Shown here in pieces: positions 6,593 through 13,692 of a stretch of 16,693 nucleotides of DNA. Within the stretch, counting starts at the first letter, position 1. Each line of letters opens with the position of its first letter. Location: positions 1 to 16,693 of the forward strand of contig CALAUH010000281.1 in assembly GCA_937892225.1 (NCBI GenBank), in the 5' to 3' direction. The notes beneath the pieces were generated by a model. That model searched no databases, had not been told where the DNA came from, and saw only the letters and a program-made list of their open reading frames with translations. The DNA comes from an uncultured Treponema sp. (lineage in GTDB: Bacteria; Spirochaetota; Spirochaetia; Treponematales; Treponemataceae). A program made the position numbers and the translations under genes.

Positions 6593-7522
6593 ATGGCAAA
6601 ATCAGTTTTTCGACCAGGCGAAGCTAATATAGAAAGTTCAAAAATTCTCTTACCATTGGTACATGATTTTGCACCTCCAGTAGAAGATGTAAAGGAAGTA
6701 GTAGAAGAATATACTGGTCCTACTGCCGATGATTTACGTAGAGAAGCTGAGAATTTTAAAAATCAATGGGATGTAGAAAAACAGCAGTTGATTAATGAAG
6801 CTCAATCTAGAGCTGATGAAATTATTAAAAAGGCTGAAGATACTGCTTTTGAAGAAGTAAAAAGACAAACTGATGCAGCACAAGTATTAAAAAATGATGC
6901 TGAAAAAGAAGCAGAAGAAATTCTTGCTAAGGCTAGAGCTGAAGCTGAACAGATTATTGCAGAAGCAAATGCTGAAAAAGACAAATTAATTAGAGAAGCA
7001 CATAACGAAGGTTATGAAGCAGGTCATACAGAAGGTTATGAAAAAGGAAAAGATGAAGTTGAACGTCTTGTAAATAGAATTCATAGAATTATTGAAGCTG
7101 TTATGCAGCGAAGAGAAGAAATCCTTGCTGAAACAGAAAATCAGATTGTTGAACTTGTAATCTTAATGGCAAGAAAAGTAATTAAAATTTTGTCAGAAAA
7201 TCAAAAGAATGTTGTTATGGCAAATGTTCTTGCAGCTTTAAAAAAAGTTAAAACAAGAGGCAATGTAATTTTACGTGTAAATCTTGAAGATGTAAAACTT
7301 ACAACTGCAAATGTAGATGAATTTATTAAACATGTTGAAAATATTAAAGGCATTACAGTTTTAGAAGATACAACAGTTGAAAGAGGCGGTTGTGTTGTTG
7401 AAACAGACTTTGGTGCTATAGATGCTCGTATTTCAAGTCAATTATCTGAACTTGAGAATAAAATTCTTGAAGTTGCTCCAGTTAAAAATATTAAACGTTC
7501 AGATAATCTTGTTTCCGAATAA
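6593..7522 (+). CDS. fliH: Flagellar export ATPase regulator FliH
   Basis: FliH, 309 residues, the elongated dimer that holds the FliI ATPase at the export gate and limits its activity. The N-terminus MAKSVFRPGE is the form seen in spirochaetal FliH. Residues about 45-150 are a long Ala/Glu/Lys coiled coil (for example AEKEAEEILAKARAEAEQII) ending in a glycine-repeat stretch NEGYEAGHTEGYEKGKDE, matching the GxxxG region typical of the family. The C-terminal globular part (ELVILMARKVIKILSENQKN, then RGGCVVETDFGAIDARISSQLSEL) is the V/A-ATPase E-subunit-like domain that binds FliI. An AAAAAAGGA site precedes the ATG by ten bases. fliI follows after 11 bases. Confidence 0.95.
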   Translation: MAKSVFRPGEANIESSKILLPLVHDFAPPVEDVKEVVEEYTGPTADDLRREAENFKNQWDVEKQQLINEAQSRADEIIKKAEDTAFEEVKRQTDAAQVLKNDAEKEAEEILAKARAEAEQIIAEANAEKDKLIREAHNEGYEAGHTEGYEKGKDEVERLVNRIHRIIEAVMQRREEILAETENQIVELVILMARKVIKILSENQKNVVMANVLAALKKVKTRGNVILRVNLEDVKLTTANVDEFIKHVENIKGITVLEDTTVERGGCVVETDFGAIDARISSQLSELENKILEVAPVKNIKRSDNLVSE

Positions 7523-7533
7523 CCGGAGAAAAT

Positions 7534-8907
7534 ATGAAAAGATCTTATACCGGTAAATTCAATTTTTCTAAATATTTAGAAACTGTTGTAGATGCAGAAA
7601 CAATTAAGTATACAGGAAATGTCACTGCTGTAAGAGGGTTGGAAATAGAAAGTGAAGGCCCTCGTTCCGTTATTGGAGAAATGTGTACTATTAAATTAAG
7701 TGATGGTACATCTTTATTAGCAGAAGTAGTCGGACTTGAAAATACTAAAGTTAAATTAACAGCTTTCGGTGATACAAAAGGTATTGAAGTTGGATGTGAA
7801 GTTGTTGCTTCAGGCGCTGTTTTACAGGTTCCAGTTGGTCCCGAACTTTTAGGTAGAGTTATTGATGCCACTGGTCATGCAATTGATAATAAGGGTGAAA
7901 TCATACCTGAAAAATATTATCCTGCAATTCAAGAAGCACCAGATTCAATGTCTAGAAATAAAATTAATAAGCGAATTCAAACTGGTGTTAGAGCAATAGA
8001 TTCAATGCTTACTGTCGGTAAAGGACAGCGTATTGGTATTTTTGCAGGAACTGGTGTTGGTAAATCAACTTTATTATCAATGATTGCAAGAAATACAAAT
8101 GCAGATATAAATGTAATTGGTCTTATTGGTGAACGAGGTCGTGAAGTTTTAGATTTTATCGATCGTGATTTAGGTGAAGAAGGATTAGAAAAATCTGTAA
8201 TTGTTGTTGCTACTGGAGATCAGCCAAGTATTTGTCGTTTACGAGCTGCATATGTTTGTACTGCTGTTGCAGAATATTTTAGAGACCAAGGAAAAGATGT
8301 AATGTTAATGGTCGATTCTGTAACACGATTTGCACAGGCACAGCGAGAAATTGGTCTTGCAAACGGAGAACCTCCTGCACAAAAAGGTTATCCTCCTTCT
8401 GTTTTTGATATGATTCCAAAATTGCTTGAAAGAGCCGGTGCAAATGATAAAGGTACAATTACAGCTTTTTATACAGTTTTAGTAGATGGTGATGATTTAA
8501 ATGATCCTATTGTTGATAAAGTAAGAGGAACTTTAGACGGTCATATTGTTTTATCAAGAAGACTTGCAAATGCATATCATTTTCCTGCCATTGATGTTCT
8601 TGCTTCTATTAGTCGTTTATTTAAACGAGTAACTGGTAAAGAAACACAAAAAGCATGTGGAAAAATCCGATCTGCAATGGCTATATATTCAGAAAAAGAA
8701 ACAATGATTACAGCAGGTATTTATCAGAAAGGAAATTCATCAGAAATTGATCAGGCAATAGATCTTCATGATGGAATAGAAGAATTTTTAAAGCAGGATG
8801 AATCTGATTTATGTACAATCGAAGATACTTTGAATAAACTTTCTGCTTTAACAGGAATTGAAATCCCACAGGAAGAATATGTCGAAATTCCTTCTCAGGA
8901 TAATTAA
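7534..8907 (+). CDS. fliI: Flagellum-specific export ATPase FliI
   Basis: FliI, 457 residues, the hexameric ATPase of the flagellar type III export machine, related to the F1-ATPase beta subunit. Walker A is GTGVGKST (172-179), the catalytic glutamate is E200 in GERGREVLDFI, and Walker B is VMLMVDSVTR (256-265), followed by RFAQAQREIGLANGEPPAQKGYPPSVF, the conserved loop of this family. The N-terminal 100 residues form the beta-barrel domain involved in FliH contact. All key residues are present, so the enzyme should be active. A CGGAG site lies six bases before the ATG. The last base of the stop is the first base of the fliJ start (TAATG), so the two are translationally coupled. Confidence 0.98.
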   Translation: MKRSYTGKFNFSKYLETVVDAETIKYTGNVTAVRGLEIESEGPRSVIGEMCTIKLSDGTSLLAEVVGLENTKVKLTAFGDTKGIEVGCEVVASGAVLQVPVGPELLGRVIDATGHAIDNKGEIIPEKYYPAIQEAPDSMSRNKINKRIQTGVRAIDSMLTVGKGQRIGIFAGTGVGKSTLLSMIARNTNADINVIGLIGERGREVLDFIDRDLGEEGLEKSVIVVATGDQPSICRLRAAYVCTAVAEYFRDQGKDVMLMVDSVTRFAQAQREIGLANGEPPAQKGYPPSVFDMIPKLLERAGANDKGTITAFYTVLVDGDDLNDPIVDKVRGTLDGHIVLSRRLANAYHFPAIDVLASISRLFKRVTGKETQKACGKIRSAMAIYSEKETMITAGIYQKGNSSEIDQAIDLHDGIEEFLKQDESDLCTIEDTLNKLSALTGIEIPQEEYVEIPSQDN

Positions 8908-9338
8908 TGGCAAAATTTAAATTTGAATTACAAGATGTTTTAGATTTTCGCAATTATGAAAAAGAAGCAGCTGAATCTGAACTTGCAAAAGCTCTTGCTG
9001 TAGAAAATCAAATAAATACAGCACTGGAATCTATTGCAAATGAATATGTTCAATTAAAAAATTACATGAAATCATCTAAAGATATAGAAGATATTTTATC
9101 ACAAGATAGGCATATAAAACTTCTGGATTTTCAAAAAGAGCAGTTATTGAATGAATTGACTGAAGCAAAAATTGTATCTGAAGAAAAAAGAAATATTTTG
9201 CGGGAATGTATGAAAAAAACAACTGCCCTGGAAAAACTAAAAGAAAAACAATTAGAACTTTTCAAGGCAGCTGAAGATTATAAAGAATCTGAACTTATGG
9301 ATGATTTAGCTGTTACAAGATATAAATCAAATAACTAA
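8907..9338 (+). CDS. fliJ: Flagellar export protein FliJ
   Basis: A 143-residue, almost entirely helical, charged protein of FliJ length, starting MAKFKFELQDVLDFRNYEKEAAESELAKAL. The opening (F.F.LQ.VLD.R...E..A..EL) is the FliJ/YscO pattern. FliJ is a two-helix coiled coil that inserts in the centre of the FliI hexamer, like the gamma subunit of F1, and links it to the export gate. Sequence conservation in this family is low, so the call rests on the N-terminal pattern, length, coiled-coil nature and place directly after fliI, with overlapping stop and start. It is the last gene of the operon here. Its final four bases overlap the end of the convergent kinase gene, and no terminator lies between them. 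Confidence 0.9.
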   Translation: MAKFKFELQDVLDFRNYEKEAAESELAKALAVENQINTALESIANEYVQLKNYMKSSKDIEDILSQDRHIKLLDFQKEQLLNELTEAKIVSEEKRNILRECMKKTTALEKLKEKQLELFKAAEDYKESELMDDLAVTRYKSNN

Positions 9339-10990
9339 TATTTAAATGCACTTCCACCAATAAATTCTCTTATGATTGAACGTGGAGGAACTTCTGTTGG
9401 TGCAACGGTTGCAAAGTTTTCCAGAAAATTCAATAAACGCTGTGCTTCTGAATATTCTGGCATTGTTGGTTTTACACGTCGTAAAAGTGGAGCAGCATAT
9501 ACACGTAATACAGAAAGTTCATAATCAAGTGCTGTGTTTAAAATAGCATCTGCATTATCGTGGTATGGGAAAATATGTAATTCTTCACCTTTTTGAACAC
9601 TTGGCCACATTGCAATAGTTCCTTCTGCAGCTTTACTGCGGAAATTATTATCACGAACAATACGACGAATAAGTCTGTTATCACTTGTTGAAACACGGTT
9701 ATGATCATCAAGATTTAACTGAGTTAATGCAGAAAGATAAATCTTGAATTTATATTCGTTCGGAATTTTTGGTGTTAAGTTAGGATTTAATCCGTGAATA
9801 CCTTCCAGAATAAGAATCTCATTTTCTTTTAATACCATTTTATTAGATTCTTCAAAATAACTTGTTCCTGTATGGAAATCGTAACTTGGAATATTTACTT
9901 CTTTTCCATCAAATAAATCCATTAAGTTTTTGTTTAAAAGATCTATATTCAAAGCTTCCAGACATTCGAAATCAGGTTGACCATTTTCGTCTAAAGGAGT
10001 TTTGTCTTTTCCAGCATAATAGCAGTCAAGGCTGATTAATTTTGGAATATATCCGATTGCCTGTAATTCAAGACCTAATTTTTTAGCTGATGTAGTTTTT
10101 CCAGAAGAAGATGGTCCTGCAATTAATACAACACGAACTTTTTTATTTTTTACAATCTGTGCTGCAATATCGGCAATTTGTTTTTCCTGATGTGCTTCTG
10201 CAATGTCTATAAAATCATTGATTTTACGGTTTGCAATCATATCATTTAAAGAAGCGGCAGATGTACAATCTAATCTTTTTCCCCATTCTTTGTATTGTTT
10301 GTAAATACTGAAAAGTTTTGATTCATCTTTAAATGGAGGAAGAAGACTTGGTGATTTAGTCTTAGGGAAACGTAATAATAATCCGTCTTGATATTTGATT
10401 AAATCAAAAACCTGTAATGCTCCTGTAGAAAGAACTAACGGTCCAAAATACATATCTGAAAAATCATCTATTGTATTGATGTGTATTTTTGATTTACACA
10501 TATGATCAAGTTGTTTTCTTGTTTCATGAAGATTTAATTTTTCAAATAAAGATACTGCCTGTTCCCATGAAATGTATTCTGATTTGATTTTATAATCTGC
10601 ATTGATTATTTTCTGCATTTCTTTTTTTAAAGAATCAGCATCAATGCTTTCGCCTTCGAGTGTGTAGTAGTAACCATAACAGATACTGTTTCCTACTAAA
10701 AGTCTTGTTTTTGGATTAATTCTATGTGCAGCTGCTGCAAGAAGTAAACATAAAGAACGTCTGTAAACTGCCATTCCTTCTTTAGTATTATTATAAATTG
10801 GTTCAACTTTACAATCGAATTCAAGAGGTGTATCTAGTGAACATAATTCGTTATTAATTTTTGCTGCTACAAGTTGATTTCCATTTATTGAAAAAGTAGG
10901 CATAAAACTAAAAACTTGAGTTCCTTTTTCAGTTTCTGAGACAGTTTCTTTTCCATCTCTGATGTAAGTAATTTTTATAGGTTTTGCCAT
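9335..10990 (-). CDS. TGS-domain nucleoside (uridine-type) kinase
   Basis: A 551-residue, three-part cytoplasmic protein. Residues about 5-65 resemble a TGS domain, and 85-185 the second additional domain of threonyl-tRNA synthetase (AAAAHRINPKTRLLVGNSICYGYYY). 285-500 is a P-loop kinase of the uridine kinase/phosphoribulokinase family: Walker A GPSSSGKTT (292-300), KLISLDCYY (317-325), IPSYDFHTG and ILEGIHGLNP (394-403). The same architecture is annotated as uridine or nucleoside kinase in treponemes and Thermotoga. The likely reaction is phosphorylation of a nucleoside with ATP or GTP for salvage; the exact substrate cannot be read from the sequence. The gene has an AGGAG site and a good promoter, and it converges on fliJ with a 4-base overlap of stops. 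Confidence 0.88.
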   Translation of the reverse strand: MAKPIKITYIRDGKETVSETEKGTQVFSFMPTFSINGNQLVAAKINNELCSLDTPLEFDCKVEPIYNNTKEGMAVYRRSLCLLLAAAAHRINPKTRLLVGNSICYGYYYTLEGESIDADSLKKEMQKIINADYKIKSEYISWEQAVSLFEKLNLHETRKQLDHMCKSKIHINTIDDFSDMYFGPLVLSTGALQVFDLIKYQDGLLLRFPKTKSPSLLPPFKDESKLFSIYKQYKEWGKRLDCTSAASLNDMIANRKINDFIDIAEAHQEKQIADIAAQIVKNKKVRVVLIAGPSSSGKTTSAKKLGLELQAIGYIPKLISLDCYYAGKDKTPLDENGQPDFECLEALNIDLLNKNLMDLFDGKEVNIPSYDFHTGTSYFEESNKMVLKENEILILEGIHGLNPNLTPKIPNEYKFKIYLSALTQLNLDDHNRVSTSDNRLIRRIVRDNNFRSKAAEGTIAMWPSVQKGEELHIFPYHDNADAILNTALDYELSVLRVYAAPLLRRVKPTMPEYSEAQRLLNFLENFATVAPTEVPPRSIIREFIGGSAFKY

Positions 10991-11018
10991 AGTAAACTCC
11001 TAAAATTTAGTTATTAAT

Positions 11019-11047
11019 ATTATATAATTACTTGTTCAAAATGTAAA
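11019..11047 (-). promoter_or_regulatory. Sigma-70 promoter of the nucleoside kinase gene
   Basis: On the minus strand TTTACA (11047-11042), exactly 17 bases, then TATAAT (11024-11019): 5/6 and 6/6 to consensus. The predicted start is near 11012, giving a leader of about 20 nt with the AGGAG site just before the ATG at 10990. Confidence 0.65.
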
Positions 11048-11063
11048 AATAAAAATTTAATGA

Positions 11064-11092
11064 TTGATTATTTTTCTACACAATAGTATTAT
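11064..11092 (+). promoter_or_regulatory. Candidate promoter of the protease gene, giving a near-leaderless mRNA
   Basis: TTGATT (11064-11069), 17 bases, then TATTAT (11087-11092), matching consensus at 4/6 and 5/6. Only nine bases separate the -10 from the ATG at 11102, so the transcript would begin within two or three bases of the start codon. In line with this, no ribosome binding site is visible before the ATG. Confidence 0.55.
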
Positions 11093-11101
11093 TTAATTAT
11101 T

Positions 11102-12784
11102 ATGAAGAATTATAAGAAAATTTTATTGGGTTTATTTAGTTCGTTGGTTTTCTGTTCATTTGCAAGTGCTGCTTCAATGAGAGATTATGTATGTATTGTT
11201 AGATCAAATTATTCTGAATCAAACAAAGCATTTCTAACACAATATAAAAATACAATGGCTTCCCAGGGATATAAATCTTTAGCTGATAGTATAGAAAAAT
11301 ATTTAAAAGGTACTTTTGGCTCAGGTTTTGTTTATACTGGTTCAAATGGTAGAAATTATATTATTACAAATAGACATGTAGTTACAACTGCAGAAACTGT
11401 AAATATTCAGTTTGAAAATGAAGATGGTTCAATGTCTGAATATAAAGACTTAAAGATTCTTGGTGTTGACGAAGATCTTGATATTGCAGTTATTGAATTA
11501 CCTTCAAGTGTTAAAAAAACAGGTTTGACTTTTAGAACTGCAAAAGTTAATGATGCAGATCAGGTTTGGTCAGCAGGTTTCCCAGGTCTTGGCGGTGAAC
11601 CAGTTTGGCAGTTAGGAAACGGTGTCGTTACAAACTCTGTTGCTCGTCTTAAGGAATTAGTAGATCCATCTATTTCAACATTAATTCAGCATTCAGCACA
11701 GGTTGATGGTGGAAACTCTGGTGGACCTTTATTAGTTACTGATTCAAAAGCAAAAGGTGGTTATGCAGTTGTAGGTATTAATACTTGGAAAGCTGTTAAT
11801 CGTGAAAATACAAATTATGCAATTCCTGCTGCAGCTGTAAAAACATCTATTGAAAAAATTATTACATCAAAAGGTGTAAATAAAACAATTACTGAAAGAA
11901 TTGAACAGTTTAATAATTCAATTGCTAATAAAGAAGAAACATTCTCTAGTATGTCTAAATATATTTCAAATGAAATGGTTTCTAACTTAAAAGGACCAGC
12001 ATTCACAAAGATTTTATCAAAGGCAACAAGATCAGCATATGAAACAATTATTGCTACTTTTGCTAATGATCCAATCGAAGGTGTTAGATATGGTCTTGCA
12101 TATTATATTTGGACAAAATTCAGAAAGAACGATAATGTAATTGATTATAAAGCAGAAGCTCCAGAAGTATCTGGTAATGGTCAGAAAGTTGTATTTACAA
12201 TTTCAGAAAAAAATCAAATTAGTTCATTCTGGATTGTAGAACAGGGTAGATGGAGACTTACAGATTTTGATGATATCATCGCAAAAGGTGATGTAAACGG
12301 TTCAGGTTCAATTTCTTTTGGTGACCCATTTGCATTTTATGTAGGCGGTGGAGCAGTATTTAATAGTTATAAAAAAGGATTTATTATTGATGCTGGTATT
12401 AATGTAAGTAATATGGCAATTGAACTTAATGTTCGTAATGATTATCCTGGTTATAAAACTTCAGTATGTTTTGGTACTAGATATTTCTTACCAATTAATT
12501 TTGGTAAATTTATTATTGAACCAAGTGCTGGTGTTCTTGTAGGATTATTCAAATCTGAATCAACAAGTGAATTTGGTTCATCAATGCCAGATATAAAATT
12601 TATGCTTCCTATTGGTTTAGATTTTGCATTCTGTGTATCAGATAATTTTGCAATTTCTGTTGGTGGAAAATATGATATTTTGAATTTTATTGATATAACA
12701 AGTTCTAATAATTCAAAAATAAGTTCTTTCGGTGTAACAGCAGGAATTAAGTTTGGTAGAACAACAGGTTTTTCACTCTGGTAA
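11102..12784 (+). CDS. Secreted trypsin/HtrA-fold serine protease with C-terminal beta-barrel
   Basis: A 560-residue protein with a signal peptide (MKNYKKILLGLFSSLVFCSF, cut probably after ASA at 21-23). Residues about 70-255 are a trypsin-like protease: His92 in ITNRHVV, Asp127 in DEDLDIAVIEL and Ser206 in GGNSGGPLL form the catalytic triad. No PDZ domain follows, unlike HtrA/DegP. Residues 260-390 are mixed helix/strand ending FWIVEQGRWRLTDFD, which looks like the end of an NTF2-like fold. From about 405 to the end come eight alternating, glycine-rich amphipathic strands (FYVGGGAVF, GFIIDAGINV, AIELNVRN, SVCFGTRYFL, IEPSAGVLVGLF, MLPIGLDFAF, FAISVGGKYDIL, FGVTAGIKFG), and the chain ends in Trp. 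This resembles a small outer-membrane barrel that would hold the protease at the outer membrane. Protease identity is firm; the barrel is inferred. Confidence 0.85.
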   Translation: MKNYKKILLGLFSSLVFCSFASAASMRDYVCIVRSNYSESNKAFLTQYKNTMASQGYKSLADSIEKYLKGTFGSGFVYTGSNGRNYIITNRHVVTTAETVNIQFENEDGSMSEYKDLKILGVDEDLDIAVIELPSSVKKTGLTFRTAKVNDADQVWSAGFPGLGGEPVWQLGNGVVTNSVARLKELVDPSISTLIQHSAQVDGGNSGGPLLVTDSKAKGGYAVVGINTWKAVNRENTNYAIPAAAVKTSIEKIITSKGVNKTITERIEQFNNSIANKEETFSSMSKYISNEMVSNLKGPAFTKILSKATRSAYETIIATFANDPIEGVRYGLAYYIWTKFRKNDNVIDYKAEAPEVSGNGQKVVFTISEKNQISSFWIVEQGRWRLTDFDDIIAKGDVNGSGSISFGDPFAFYVGGGAVFNSYKKGFIIDAGINVSNMAIELNVRNDYPGYKTSVCFGTRYFLPINFGKFIIEPSAGVLVGLFKSESTSEFGSSMPDIKFMLPIGLDFAFCVSDNFAISVGGKYDILNFIDITSSNNSKISSFGVTAGIKFGRTTGFSLW

Positions 12785-12795
12785 TTTTTTGATTA

Positions 12796-12824
12796 TTGAT
12801 AATTATCTTTAATTATGGTAAATT
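12796..12824 (+). promoter_or_regulatory. Sigma-70 promoter (extended -10) of yebC
   Basis: TTGATA (12796-12801), exactly 17 bases, then TAAATT (12819-12824), with TGG directly before the -10 as an extended -10 motif. Matches are 5/6 and 4/6. The start would be near 12831, with a leader of about 44 nt holding AAGGAG before the ATG. Confidence 0.6.
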
Positions 12825-12874
12825 AATATATAAATTTTAGTTATTAATTTAATAATAAATATAAGGAGTTCCGA

Positions 12875-13618
12875 ATGTCAGGACATAGTAAATGGGCCAC
12901 TATTAAACATGCTAAAGGTTTAGCTGATGCAAAACGTGGTAAAATTTTTACAAAATTTATTAAGGAAATTTCTATCGCAGCACGTATGGGTGGTGGAGAT
13001 CCTAACTCTAACCCTCGTCTTCGTACAGTAATTATTAAAGCTCGTGCTGCTAACATGCCTAAAGATAATATCGAAAGAGCTATCAAAAAAGGTACTGGTG
13101 AAGATGGTGGAGCAGCATACGAAGAATACTTATATGAAGGATATGCTCCAGGTGGAGTTGCAGTAATGGTTGAAGTTCTTTCAGATAACAAAAACCGTGC
13201 AGCTGCAGATGTTAAAAATATTTTTGCTAAAAACGGCGGAAATCTTGGTACATCTGGTTCTGTATCTCGTATGTTCCAGAGAAAAGGTACTATTGAACTT
13301 GATGCTGAAAAAGTATCAGAAGATGAAGTAATGGAAGTTGCTTTGGAAGCTGGTGCAGATGATATCGTTAATGAAGATGGTATTATTACTGTAACAACTA
13401 CTCCAGATGCATTTACTGCTGTTGCTGAAGCTTTACAGGATAAAGGTTATGAAACACTTTCTGCTGATGTAGGAATGGTTCCAGATGCTTATACACCTGT
13501 AGATAAAGAAACTGCTGCAAAAGTTCAGCGTCTTATTGATCGTCTTGAAGATAATGATGATGTTCAGAACGTATATCATACAGCTGAATATCCAGATGAT
13601 TTCGAACCAGAAGAATAA
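12875..13618 (+). CDS. yebC: YebC/PmpR family protein
   Basis: A 247-residue YebC of normal length. MSGHSKWATIKHAKGLADAKRGKIFTKFIKEI at the N-terminus is the family signature, followed by ARMGGGDPNSNPRLRTVIIKARAANMPKDNIERAIKKGTGE and the domain-2 motif YEGYAPGGVAVMVEVLSDNKNRAAADVK. YebC proteins were long listed as transcriptional regulators. More recent work points to a role in translation, helping ribosomes through proline-rich stretches. Which applies here is not shown by the sequence. AAGGAG lies seven bases before the ATG. The gene has its own promoter and a strong terminator, so it is probably a single-gene unit. Codons are somewhat enriched in optimal forms, consistent with good expression. 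Confidence 0.96.
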   Translation: MSGHSKWATIKHAKGLADAKRGKIFTKFIKEISIAARMGGGDPNSNPRLRTVIIKARAANMPKDNIERAIKKGTGEDGGAAYEEYLYEGYAPGGVAVMVEVLSDNKNRAAADVKNIFAKNGGNLGTSGSVSRMFQRKGTIELDAEKVSEDEVMEVALEAGADDIVNEDGIITVTTTPDAFTAVAEALQDKGYETLSADVGMVPDAYTPVDKETAAKVQRLIDRLEDNDDVQNVYHTAEYPDDFEPEE

Positions 13619-13634
13619 TAATTAATGATTCGAT

Positions 13635-13669
13635 AAAAAAAAGGAACTCAAATGAGTTCCTTTTTTTTT
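13635..13669. terminator. Bidirectional rho-independent terminator
   Basis: A run of eight A (13635-13642), GGAACTCA (13643-13650), two bases, TGAGTTCC (13653-13660), then nine T (13661-13669). The symmetrical A and T runs make a good terminator on both strands, serving yebC from the left and the convergent barrel gene ending at 13693 from the right. Confidence 0.95.
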
Positions 13670-13692
13670 GTCTTAATTTATAATAAGTAATT

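Noticed and set aside
11102..12784. Classical autotransporter (type Va secretion)
   Set aside because: The C-terminal region is only about 155 residues with roughly eight strands, too short for the 12-stranded autotransporter barrel.
12844..13191. Minus-strand 115-codon open frame across the yebC start
   Set aside because: Antisense to a conserved gene; its residues follow from yebC codon structure and it runs across the yebC ribosome site.
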